From Sedimentisphaerales bacterium (GTDB taxonomy: Bacteria; Planctomycetota; Phycisphaerae; Sedimentisphaerales; SG8-4): a stretch of DNA of 8,468 bases. How positions within the stretch are numbered: position 1 is the stretch's first letter; each line of letters begins with the position of its first letter. Positions 1-6,684 of the stretch are shown here, piece after piece. The stretch lies in NCBI GenBank assembly GCA_016932895.1, contig JAFGCA010000327.1:1-8468 (forward strand), read 5' to 3'. The position numbers and the translations under genes were made by a program. A model generated the notes under the pieces. It saw nothing but the letters and a program-made list of their open reading frames with translations, ran no database searches and was not told the origin of the DNA.

Positions 1-20
1 GAGTATCGTCCAGACGTTCT

Positions 21-109
21 GTGTGGCAGCGTCAAGCGCAGCTTGGCGATGGCGCCTCTCGAATCCGAACGAACCATCGCCAAGGCCGATGGCCTTGACG
101 CTGACACAC
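21..109. repeat. Nested imperfect inverted repeat (long stem-loop or cruciform element)
   Basis: Outer arms 21-36 and 94-109 are complementary at 15 of 16 positions. Inner arms 42-52 and 74-84 are a perfect 11-bp match around a 21-base loop. Local alternatives exist: CAAGC/GCTTG at 33-45, and CAAGGCC/GGCCTTG at 81-97, both competing with the long stem. It lies 77 bases downstream of the HEAT-like gene stop, with no T-tract on the minus strand. It may be a factor-dependent terminator, a stable 3' RNA structure, a palindromic dispersed repeat or a small non-autonomous element. The rest of bases 1-186 shows no gene. Confidence 0.7.
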
Positions 110-163
110 CGTGTCTAACCCATCATACAACGTGTAACAGAGCACCAGTGCGATTCGTCTCGC

Positions 164-180
164 GCGATTGGTTCGTCCGG
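164..180 (+). repeat. Third arm related to the nested inverted repeat
   Basis: This 17-base segment (GCGATTGGTTCGTCCGG) is an imperfect inverted copy of 65-80. The reverse complement of 65-80 matches it with one mismatch and one extra T. It also partly repeats GCGATT-CGTC at 150-159. It could pair with the right inner arm as an alternative to arm 42-52. It may be a decayed repeat copy. Confidence 0.4.
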
Positions 181-186
181 TGCCGC

Positions 187-1419
187 TTACGCGCTTGATG
201 CGTCTTGTCTCCGGTCCTTGAGGCGTCGCGTGGCCTCTTTGACTCGATCCCAGCAGACGGCCCAGCAGGAAGGCGGGTTGCCGCTGCGATACTCCATGGC
301 GCCGAAATCCAACTCTCTGCTTCCCAGGCGGTTGCGAATCTCCGTTAACACATCGAGAATCTGGGCGGCGCCCAACGTGCTCAGCGCCGTGGCGAGCTGT
401 CCGACGAGGCGCAGATGGCCGTAGTCTTCGATCGGGATGCTGATTTTCCCAAGGTAATCCCTGATGTAATACATGGTATGATGTGTGCCGCGCTCGGTCC
501 AGATCCGTCGTAGATATGCTTCCAACGGTTCGACGACACTCTCGTCACCGATTTCACCCAGTGCTCCGATTGCGGCCTCGCGCAGAGCAACCATTCTCTC
601 GAGCGTGTGCTGGAAGCCTGATGCGTCCGAGTGACCGTCGGAATATCCGGTGACGCGCGGGGGCTCCGCCACGTAAGGGCTGGTCGCGATCCTCAGAAGA
701 TCGGCTACGCACTCGCGATCTTTGAGTTTTCCCGCTCCTTCCGCGGCGACCGCCTGGATGGAGGGGCCTGGATTTCCCTGGAGCAGTTCGCGAATCAGCG
801 GCGAAATGCGCGGATCGTCCTTGGAAATGTACGTTTGAAGTGCCTTGACCCATGCAGCAGGAGTAAACTTGTTGCTTGCGATACTCCTGCGAATCGCCTC
901 CAGTGTCGCCGGCCTTGGATTGCAGAAGTAGTTTTGGAGCGCCGTCTTGGGCGGATCAGGCTCCTTCTCCTGCCGGCGGTGGAGGCGGCGCTCCAGGTCG
1001 GCGGCCTCCTTTCCATAGACGGGCTGCACTGTGTACCCTTCAGGGCATTTCCCCGAGAGCAGGTCATCCATCAAAGGTGTGTCCTCGCCGAAGATCCCTC
1101 CAAAGGGACGTGTTTGATTGAATCCGAATGGTGCCCCCGCGTGCAAGGAATCCTTGCGCGAAGGTTTCTGATTAAGGTCGGCGTATCCCTCGTCAAGCAA
1201 GACTTTTCTCAACGGAGGACACTTGGGAATCTGACCGGCCGCGTAGTCGAGCACCGCTTTGCGAATCTGTTGATCGGCGCGATCAGTGTGCTGCGCCAGG
1301 CGCGCGAGCAGGCTTGGGCCGATTTGGGTCTGCTTGGGTGTGTAGGCTCGAACGATTTCATCGACCACAGCGCATCCTTCGGCGATGCGTTGATTTCGAC
1401 CGTCATGTCCGCTGAGCAT
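187..1419 (-). CDS. HEAT-repeat-like protein of unknown function
   Basis: I do not recognise this 410-residue protein as a named family. It appears cytoplasmic: there is no signal peptide or membrane segment. Two or more helical repeats of HEAT type are visible at about 205-250 (PSIQAVAAEGAGKLKDRECV) and 275-305 (ALREAAIGALGEIGDESVV, then EPLEAYLRRI). A further helical pair lies at about 335-366. The N-terminal 1-80 is also helical. Residues 82-158 form a Pro/Gly-rich non-repeat segment, and the C-terminus is basic (KEATRRLKDRRQ). HEAT repeats act as protein-binding scaffolds, so a role in assembly or regulation is plausible, but none can be named. It follows GH2 by 75 bases. Sampled 60-base blocks within it are 52-60% GC, against 63-75% in sampled blocks of the upstream genes, so it may have a different history. 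It ends at TAA 189-187. It is probably real: good Shine-Dalgarno site, coherent repeats and no internal stops. Confidence 0.8.
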   Translation of the reverse strand: MLSGHDGRNQRIAEGCAVVDEIVRAYTPKQTQIGPSLLARLAQHTDRADQQIRKAVLDYAAGQIPKCPPLRKVLLDEGYADLNQKPSRKDSLHAGAPFGFNQTRPFGGIFGEDTPLMDDLLSGKCPEGYTVQPVYGKEAADLERRLHRRQEKEPDPPKTALQNYFCNPRPATLEAIRRSIASNKFTPAAWVKALQTYISKDDPRISPLIRELLQGNPGPSIQAVAAEGAGKLKDRECVADLLRIATSPYVAEPPRVTGYSDGHSDASGFQHTLERMVALREAAIGALGEIGDESVVEPLEAYLRRIWTERGTHHTMYYIRDYLGKISIPIEDYGHLRLVGQLATALSTLGAAQILDVLTEIRNRLGSRELDFGAMEYRSGNPPSCWAVCWDRVKEATRRLKDRRQDASSA

Positions 1420-1422
1420 TCT

Positions 1423-1428
1423 CTCCTT
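1423..1428 (-). promoter_or_regulatory. Shine-Dalgarno site of the HEAT-like gene
   Basis: AAGGAG reads on the minus strand three bases before ATG 1419; the overlapping GGAAGG (1425-1430) leaves five. Spacing is short but purine-rich. It supports the start, because the frame upstream meets a TGA near 1485 with no other ATG, GTG or TTG in between. Confidence 0.65.
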
Positions 1429-1494
1429 CCGTTTCTGTGGGAAAATCGTCGTCCGTATTCCTTCGGCAAGTCCAGCCTGCGATTGTCACGTGGG

Positions 1495-4371
1495 TTATTT
1501 GAGCAGGGCCTTCAACTGTGCGACGGGGCAAAGGGCTTTGGGGCGGAAGGCTTTGCTCTGGACGTATTGCAGGAGGCTGCGGCGCATCTGGCGGGCGACG
1601 GGGCGGTTGGCCAGGTCGCTGTGCAGGTCGATGCTGCACACGAGGAGCTTACCGGTTCCGATGCGGGTCTCGAAGACCAGGGCGAGCTTGCGGTTGGTGT
1701 TCCAGTCGTCGATGATCTGGACGAGGGGGTGCAGGTCGGGGCCGAGGTCGTCGAGGATCATGGCCCGGGACTTGCTGACGAGGTCCCACCACTGCCAGTT
1801 GCTGTGGAATTCGGTGGGGAACTCGGCCAGGGCCGGGTGGGCCGGATCGCAGAGGATGCCGAGCGTGTGGGGCGGCTGGCGGTTCGTCCACTGCGTGTTC
1901 CAGAAGATCGACGTGAATCCGGGCGGCACGTCGCTTCGGATCGTCTCCGGAGGCGCCATCAGCACGACCTTGCCACCTTTCTCCAGGGCCGAGACCGCTT
2001 CGTCATCGAGACTGTCGGTAATGAGCACGTCCGAGGCAGCGGGCATTTTCACCTGGGCCGGATAGACCCAGATATCCCAGTGGTTCCCGTAGGGCGTGCC
2101 CGCCACGGACGCCGTTACGATCAGATGCGCCGGTGCGGCCACCTTTCTCAGGTCCAGTTCGACGGTTCCCAGTGGCGTGGTGCCTCCGGCGGGGATATCG
2201 GCGCTGCCACATCTGTCCGAAGCGAGTCTTTTGTCCGAGGCGCAGTGCACCGTCCACGTCACCGTCGCGTCCTTCAATGCCGTCGGGCCGAAGTGGGCGA
2301 TCTCGAGCTTGCCGGTGAAGGTCTCGTCCGTCGTCCAGACACATTTGTCTATGCGCAGCAGCGGGACCGTCTCGCTACAGAAGCGGCGGTGCTCGGCGGC
2401 GGTGATGTAGCCCTTCGATTCCCAGAACGGATCGAGAATGCCGACCAGCGCCGTGCCCTGGCCCGGAAAATCGTGCAGGTCCAGCAGTTGGAAACCGCCA
2501 AAGCCGGGCGTCCGCAGGGCCGCCTCGATCTCCTCCTTGTAGAGCAGAGCCTGGAGCTTGCCCGAGGCCATCAGGAAATCGTGGGCCTGGTCGAGCATGT
2601 GATGTGCCGCCAGCGAGTCGCGAAAGATCTCGAAGTTCTTCGGCTTGAGCACGCCGGTGTATTTGCCGATCTCGTCGAAGTTGGGATAGACGCACCACTG
2701 GCCGATCTCGTGCGAGACGACGGGAACGGTGTAGCGGCCGACGAAGTCGCGGTAGTCATAGGCCGTCGTCAGATCGCGGGCGTTGAAGCGGCTCTTGAGT
2801 CCGGCGCCCCACTGGTGTCCGCGCGGGCCAGGCGTGGAGTGAAAGTCGCTCTCGCTGATGATCGGCCAGCCGGCGCCGCTGGTGTAGAGCCGGCGCGTAT
2901 CTTTCTCCTTCCAGGAATTGATGAGCTTTCCGAGGTATTGCTTCTGGTTCTTGCCGGCCGGCTCGTTGCCGTAGGCCAGCAGGCAGAAAGAGGGGTGGTT
3001 GCCGTAGGCTTTGAGGATGCGGTCGGCCTCGGCGTAGATGAACTTATCGATCGGTTTGCCGTCGCCGATGGTCGGTCCGCTGTTGACCCAGGCGGCGCAT
3101 TCGACCTGGTACATCACGCCCAGCTCGTCGGCGGCGATGAACGCGGCCTCGGGCGGGCACCAGGAGTGAAAGCGCAGGTGGTTCAGTCCATGGGCTTTAG
3201 CCGCCCGCAGGATCTTGCGCCAGCCTTCGACGTCCATCGGCGGATGGCCCGTTCGGGGGAAGATGCAGCATTCCAGCGTGCCGCGCAGAAACGTCTTGCG
3301 CCCGTTGACTGTGAACCGCGTTCCTTCCGTGCCGATTTCCCGCATGCCGAACACAACGGTCCTCTGGTCCGCGAAGTCCTCTCCGGCCATGGATACGTCG
3401 AGCCGGTACAGATGGGGCGAAAACTCGTCCCAGAGCAACACATCCTTGCCCATCGGGTGTTGGATCTCGATGGCCATCTCGTCCTTGGCCGTGAATGAAA
3501 ATGTGCCGCTCTGGGGCGAGGTGGCGTGTTTCTCGCCTGGATCAGAGTCTGATGTAGCAAGCCTGAATGTTCCTCTTGCCGGGAGCCTCGTAGCCCTCTT
3601 CATCAACACACGGACCTTGGCCGACTTTGCGGCGACGTCGGGATAGACCTGCACGTCTTCGATCCAGACGCGGTCGCGGGCGCGCAGCTCGATGGCGCCG
3701 ACGATGCCGTTCCAGTTGCTCTGGGTATGGTCGGAGACGCTGTGGGCGTCGTGTCCGACGCCGACCTTGACGCTGTTGTCGACGCAGATCGTGAGGCGGT
3801 GCGTGCCCGGCTTGAGGACGCCGAGGTCGTACTCGTGGGGGGCGCTGAGGCTGTTGCGCGTGCCGACGAGGGCGTCGTCGAGCCAGAGTTTCGTTTCCCA
3901 GTGACAGCGTTCGAGGAAGAGGGTGATGCGCTTGCCCTGCCATCGCGCGGGGACGACGAATTGCTTCTGATACCAGGCCGGACCGATGTAGTGCTTCACC
4001 GGCGTCAGCCAGAAGGGCACCTTCACGTTACCCGGCTTGCGGTACTCGGCATAGCGTTGTTCGGTCCACCACGAGCGGTCCTTGATGCCTCCGGTCCATT
4101 TCGTCTCGGCCGTGACGTCATCGCCCAGCCCGTTCTCGGCCATCGATCCGGGCAGCCAGGTGGTTTGGGGCAGCGGCTTCTCGAACCAGCGTCCGGTCTC
4201 GCCCTTACCCTCGGGATCGGCCTGAAAGTTCCACTGGCCGGCCAGGGACAGGCTCTCCCGCGCAGCGCCGCGGGCCGGGGCGAACCCCGAACCAGCCAGC
4301 AGCGCGCATGAAGTGACGACGATGAGTACGAACCGACGGTGGAGCAACTTCTCTGATGAGTACCTGCGCAT
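1495..4371 (-). CDS. Secreted glycoside hydrolase family 2 protein (beta-glycosidase of unknown specificity)
   Basis: This 958-residue exported GH2 retaining glycosidase has an N-terminal signal: basic MRRYSSEKLLHRR, a hydrophobic stretch at 14-30, and probable cleavage near 35-37. VTSC at 19-22 could alternatively act as a lipobox. The sugar-binding jelly roll spans about 43-200, starting with LAGQWNFQADPEG, and an immunoglobulin-like domain spans about 230-345. The TIM barrel follows at about 350-670, with FLRGTLEC, HGLNHLRFHSW and the two expected carboxylates: acid/base Glu470 in YGNEP and nucleophile Glu555 in SHEIGQW. Residues 690-770 look like a beta domain. About 780-945 (DVLITDSLDDEAV, GGKVVLMAPPE, GTGKLLVCSIDL) resembles a glutamine-amidotransferase-like Rossmann domain, as in some large beta-galactosidase relatives. 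Length is near the family norm for multidomain members. Beta-galactosidase, beta-glucuronidase, beta-mannosidase and other GH2 activities cannot be separated by eye. The preceding phosphoesterase gene suggests shared work on an external glycan. Confidence 0.92.
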   Translation of the reverse strand: MRRYSSEKLLHRRFVLIVVTSCALLAGSGFAPARGAARESLSLAGQWNFQADPEGKGETGRWFEKPLPQTTWLPGSMAENGLGDDVTAETKWTGGIKDRSWWTEQRYAEYRKPGNVKVPFWLTPVKHYIGPAWYQKQFVVPARWQGKRITLFLERCHWETKLWLDDALVGTRNSLSAPHEYDLGVLKPGTHRLTICVDNSVKVGVGHDAHSVSDHTQSNWNGIVGAIELRARDRVWIEDVQVYPDVAAKSAKVRVLMKRATRLPARGTFRLATSDSDPGEKHATSPQSGTFSFTAKDEMAIEIQHPMGKDVLLWDEFSPHLYRLDVSMAGEDFADQRTVVFGMREIGTEGTRFTVNGRKTFLRGTLECCIFPRTGHPPMDVEGWRKILRAAKAHGLNHLRFHSWCPPEAAFIAADELGVMYQVECAAWVNSGPTIGDGKPIDKFIYAEADRILKAYGNHPSFCLLAYGNEPAGKNQKQYLGKLINSWKEKDTRRLYTSGAGWPIISESDFHSTPGPRGHQWGAGLKSRFNARDLTTAYDYRDFVGRYTVPVVSHEIGQWCVYPNFDEIGKYTGVLKPKNFEIFRDSLAAHHMLDQAHDFLMASGKLQALLYKEEIEAALRTPGFGGFQLLDLHDFPGQGTALVGILDPFWESKGYITAAEHRRFCSETVPLLRIDKCVWTTDETFTGKLEIAHFGPTALKDATVTWTVHCASDKRLASDRCGSADIPAGGTTPLGTVELDLRKVAAPAHLIVTASVAGTPYGNHWDIWVYPAQVKMPAASDVLITDSLDDEAVSALEKGGKVVLMAPPETIRSDVPPGFTSIFWNTQWTNRQPPHTLGILCDPAHPALAEFPTEFHSNWQWWDLVSKSRAMILDDLGPDLHPLVQIIDDWNTNRKLALVFETRIGTGKLLVCSIDLHSDLANRPVARQMRRSLLQYVQSKAFRPKALCPVAQLKALLK

Positions 4372-4379
4372 CCGTTTCT

Positions 4380-4384
4380 CTCCT
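4380..4384 (-). promoter_or_regulatory. Shine-Dalgarno site of the GH2 gene
   Basis: AGGAG (within AGAAGGAGAGAAACGG on the minus strand) ends eight bases before ATG 4371. It supports that start, which also gives a complete signal peptide. Confidence 0.75.
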
Positions 4385-4399
4385 TCTAACGGAATCCGG

Positions 4400-4413
4400 G
4401 GCCCAAGCGGGCC
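4400..4413 (-). other. Intercistronic hairpin between phosphoesterase and GH2 genes
   Basis: A perfect 5-bp inverted repeat (GGCCC at 4413-4409 with GGGCC at 4404-4400 on the minus strand, 4-base loop) starts immediately after the phosphoesterase TAA. No T-tract follows, and the GH2 Shine-Dalgarno site is only 16 bases further on. Weak attenuation or 3'-end protection is more likely than termination. It is short enough to be chance. Confidence 0.3.
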
Positions 4414-6024
4414 TTAGTTGTCGTGCGTCAGTTGGCTCTTGCGGACGACCAGCGTGTGCATGACCGCGCCGTCGATATTGATCACGCGATAGGTGACGGT
4501 CGGGTCGGACGCGGTCGTATCGAACGAAAGGAGGCCGAACGAGCACTTCTTGTTGTAGCCGAACAGCGATCCCGGCATGATGCCGTGCGTGTGGATGTTG
4601 GTCAGCCGGGAGCTCTCGAATTCGTACAGCGGATAGCCGCCTGCACGCTCGATCTTCCAGGCGTCGGAGCGATGGCGGTCCGCCGAAATGAGGATCACGC
4701 CGTCGATTTTGTGGCGGGCGAGAAAGGCGAAGATTTCGGCCCGTTCTTCCTTGAAGCCCTCCCACGTGTCCATGCCCGCGTTTCCGGGCTTGGCGCCCGG
4801 CGCCCAGGGCACCGGCGAGGCCAGGACCTTGAACGTTCCCCTGGCGTTTCGCAGTTTCTCGAACAGCCACTGTTTCTGCGCCCGGCCGAGCATGGAGGGG
4901 TTGTCTACCTCGACGCGCTGGCGTCGTCCCTTGACGCGGTAGTAGCGCCCGTCGAGCATGAAGAAATCGACGTCGGCGATGGAGAAATCGAACCAGCAGC
5001 CGGGTTGTTTCTCGCCGCCGCCGTAGTAGGGGTTGTTCCAGTTGTTCCTGTACGTGCGCCACACGGGAATCTTCCACTCGGGCACGTCGATGTCCGGTCC
5101 GCCCCAGCCGTCGTTGACGGTGAAGTCGTGGTCGTCCCAGATCGCGAAGATCGGGGTGCCGGCGACGAAGCTGCGATACTCGGGCCGGGACTGGCGGCGG
5201 TAGTAGCAGTATTGCTGCACCGCGCGGCGGGTGGGATTGTCGATGTAGACGTTGTCGCCGAGGAACAGGAAGGCGGTCGGTTTCCAGGAGGCCACGGTGT
5301 TCCACATGTGCTCGTACTGGGGCGTGTATCCGGCCCCGCCGCCGAAGCCGACGGTGATCCTCGCGGGCTTGCCTTGCGGGGGAAACGTCGTAAACTGCCC
5401 TTGCACCGGCTGGGCCTGGCCCTCGACGTGCACCGTGTACTCATACCGCGTGGCGGGCTGGAGGCCGTCCACGGCCAGCACGGTGGTGAAGTCGCGGTCT
5501 TTGCGTGTCTTTCCCCTGGCCCTTACCGCCCGTTCGGTATCCGCTGAAGCGGCCTTTACGTCGACGCGCACGGGCGTCTCGTGGGCCGTGCGGACCCAGA
5601 ACTTCGCACCGTGCGCTGTGACACAGCCGAGCAGCGGCCCGTGCAGCAGTTCTTTGCCGTGCTTCTGGGCCAGGGCCTTGAAGGCGTCGCTCTCGTAGAG
5701 AGGTTGCAGCAGGTCGCGCGGGCCGGCCTGGAAACGCTCGAAGGGAAGTCCCCCGGCGATCGCCTTCTTCACGTAGGACACGGAGGTCTCGATCTCCCCT
5801 TTGCGCGCGTGTGCGATGGCCAGGGCATAGAAGGATTCGAGATCCTGGGGATGGTCTTTCAGGTAACCCTCGCTGGACCGGATGGCCGCGTTGTACTTGC
5901 CGTCGACAATGTCGGAAAGGCAGTCGCGGGCGATCTTCTTGTACTGCTCGGCACCGAAACAGCCGCAGCTCGATAGAAACAGCGACAGTAAGACAGCGGC
6001 CCGAACGTTCTTGCTTGTACTCAT
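4414..6024 (-). CDS. Secreted PhoD-like metallophosphoesterase with N-terminal TPR-like region
   Basis: This 536-residue exported hydrolase has the PhoD-type (alkaline phosphatase D) fold. Its target should be a phosphomonoester or phosphodiester, but the substrate is unknown. The order is: a signal peptide at 1-25, with LSSC at 17-20 fitting a lipobox so that Cys20 may be lipidated; a TPR-like helical region at about 28-98; a beta-sandwich typical of the PhoD N-terminus at about 128-215, including FWVRTA and LQPATRYEYTV; and the metallophosphoesterase domain at about 221-530. Probable metal or catalytic residues lie in GDNVYID (256-262), WDDHD (296-300) and SADRH (447-451), followed by YEFESS (467-472). 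Two deviations are noted: GFGGGAGY replaces the usual serine-cysteine at the first metal motif, and Ala448 replaces the Gly of the GDxH-type motif. ATG 6024 has AGGAG nine bases upstream (6034-6038). GH2 follows 42 bases after the TAA stop, suggesting co-transcription. Family placement is good; the activity is inferred. Confidence 0.88.
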   Translation of the reverse strand: MSTSKNVRAAVLLSLFLSSCGCFGAEQYKKIARDCLSDIVDGKYNAAIRSSEGYLKDHPQDLESFYALAIAHARKGEIETSVSYVKKAIAGGLPFERFQAGPRDLLQPLYESDAFKALAQKHGKELLHGPLLGCVTAHGAKFWVRTAHETPVRVDVKAASADTERAVRARGKTRKDRDFTTVLAVDGLQPATRYEYTVHVEGQAQPVQGQFTTFPPQGKPARITVGFGGGAGYTPQYEHMWNTVASWKPTAFLFLGDNVYIDNPTRRAVQQYCYYRRQSRPEYRSFVAGTPIFAIWDDHDFTVNDGWGGPDIDVPEWKIPVWRTYRNNWNNPYYGGGEKQPGCWFDFSIADVDFFMLDGRYYRVKGRRQRVEVDNPSMLGRAQKQWLFEKLRNARGTFKVLASPVPWAPGAKPGNAGMDTWEGFKEERAEIFAFLARHKIDGVILISADRHRSDAWKIERAGGYPLYEFESSRLTNIHTHGIMPGSLFGYNKKCSFGLLSFDTTASDPTVTYRVINIDGAVMHTLVVRKSQLTHDN

Positions 6025-6087
6025 GTCTGCTTGCTCCTGGCACGTAGGTAGAAGGGGAAGCCATTTCCAACGTTGTATCAGGGGCGC

Positions 6088-6116
6088 CGGGAGAGGTCCC
6101 GCAGCGAACGCTCGCT
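6088..6116 (-). other. Two adjacent small stem-loops after the oxidoreductase operon
   Basis: The 94-base gap between the gamma subunit and the phosphoesterase holds two perfect 5-bp stems with 4-base loops, separated by one base. They are 6088-6092 with 6097-6101 (CGGGA/TCCCG) and 6103-6107 with 6112-6116 (AGCGA/TCGCT). The second begins just after the gamma stop codon and falls within a CGCT repeat. There is no T-tract on the minus strand, so this is not a classical intrinsic terminator. It could be a weak attenuator, an mRNA-processing or stabilising element, or chance in GC-rich DNA. Confidence 0.35.
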
Positions 6117-6118
6117 CG

Positions 6119-6682
6119 CTACGTGTGGCACAGGACGGATTCGGCGCCTCGGCGGAGGGCCTCGGTGTTGACCGGGATCATCTTGTGGTACCGCTCGGCC
6201 AGCACGTCGGGCAAGGCCTGCGCCGCCTGGTCGGGGCTCAGGAGACCGCGCTTCTGCAGATAGGCGCCCAGCATGACCATGTTGGCGCTCTTGGGGCTGC
6301 CGGCCTGTTTGGCAAGCTCCTCGGCCGGTACGCCGATGACCTCGACGCTCTCGTGGGCCGTCGGCCTCGAGTGGATGAGCGATTCATTGAAGATCAGCAG
6401 TCCCCCCGGCTTCAAGCGCGGCGCGAACTTGGCCAGCGACGCCTTGTTGCAGATCACCAGCGAGTTCGGGGCGTTGACGACGGGACTGGCGATCCTGCGG
6501 TCGGAGATGACGACCATGCAATTGGCCGTGCCGCCGCGCACCTCGGCCCCGTAGGCGGGCATGTACGTGACCTCCCGACCCGCTTTCATGGCGGTCTGGG
6601 CCAGGAGCTTGCCGGCCAGAATCACGCCCTGGCCGCCGAAACCGGCGATCAGGACTTCTTCATAGAGTTCGCTCGCGTTCAT
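6119..6682 (-). CDS. 2-oxoacid:ferredoxin oxidoreductase gamma subunit
   Basis: This 187-residue protein is the gamma (POR/KOR gamma domain) subunit, which helps form the CoA-binding part of the complex. The N-terminal IAGFGGQGV (residues 12-20) and MPAYGAEVRGGTANC (41-55) are diagnostic of the family, and the length is typical at about 180-190. ATG 6682 is chosen over an in-frame ATG at 6781. The upstream extension would overlap the beta gene and lacks family similarity, whereas 6682 leaves only two bases after the beta stop and is preceded by GAAGGG at ideal spacing. The stop is TAG at 6121-6119, inside a CGCT tetranucleotide run. The gene closes a visible alpha-beta-gamma operon. No ferredoxin-type delta gene follows; it may precede alpha outside the window, or the complex may use a free ferredoxin. 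Confidence 0.94.
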   Translation of the reverse strand: MNASELYEEVLIAGFGGQGVILAGKLLAQTAMKAGREVTYMPAYGAEVRGGTANCMVVISDRRIASPVVNAPNSLVICNKASLAKFAPRLKPGGLLIFNESLIHSRPTAHESVEVIGVPAEELAKQAGSPKSANMVMLGAYLQKRGLLSPDQAAQALPDVLAERYHKMIPVNTEALRRGAESVLCHT

Positions 6683-6684
6683 CG

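Noticed and set aside
21..109. Classical Rho-independent terminator for the HEAT-like gene
   Set aside because: No T-tract follows the stem on the minus strand, and the loop and stem are much longer than usual. It is kept as an inverted repeat of unknown role.
113..119. GTCTAAC resembling an integron attC core site next to an inverted repeat
   Set aside because: No partner GTTRRRY box lies at the other end of the hairpin or within a suitable distance downstream, and no integrase or cassette is present.
1420..1494. Sigma70-type promoter ahead of the HEAT-like gene (TTGCCG with ATTTTC 17 bases on)
   Set aside because: The -10 match is poor, and one plausible -35-like word in 75 bases is not evidence.
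631..3498. A 955-codon plus-strand open frame spanning the HEAT-like and GH2 genes
   Set aside because: It is antisense to two well-supported genes. Its translation is rich in Arg, Ala, Val, Gly and Asp with no domain or motif, as expected for a shadow frame in GC-rich coding DNA. It also runs through the intergenic gap without a plausible start.
4423..5547. A 374-codon plus-strand open frame
   Set aside because: It is fully antisense to the phosphoesterase gene, whose catalytic motifs are clear. Its translation has low complexity and no recognisable family.
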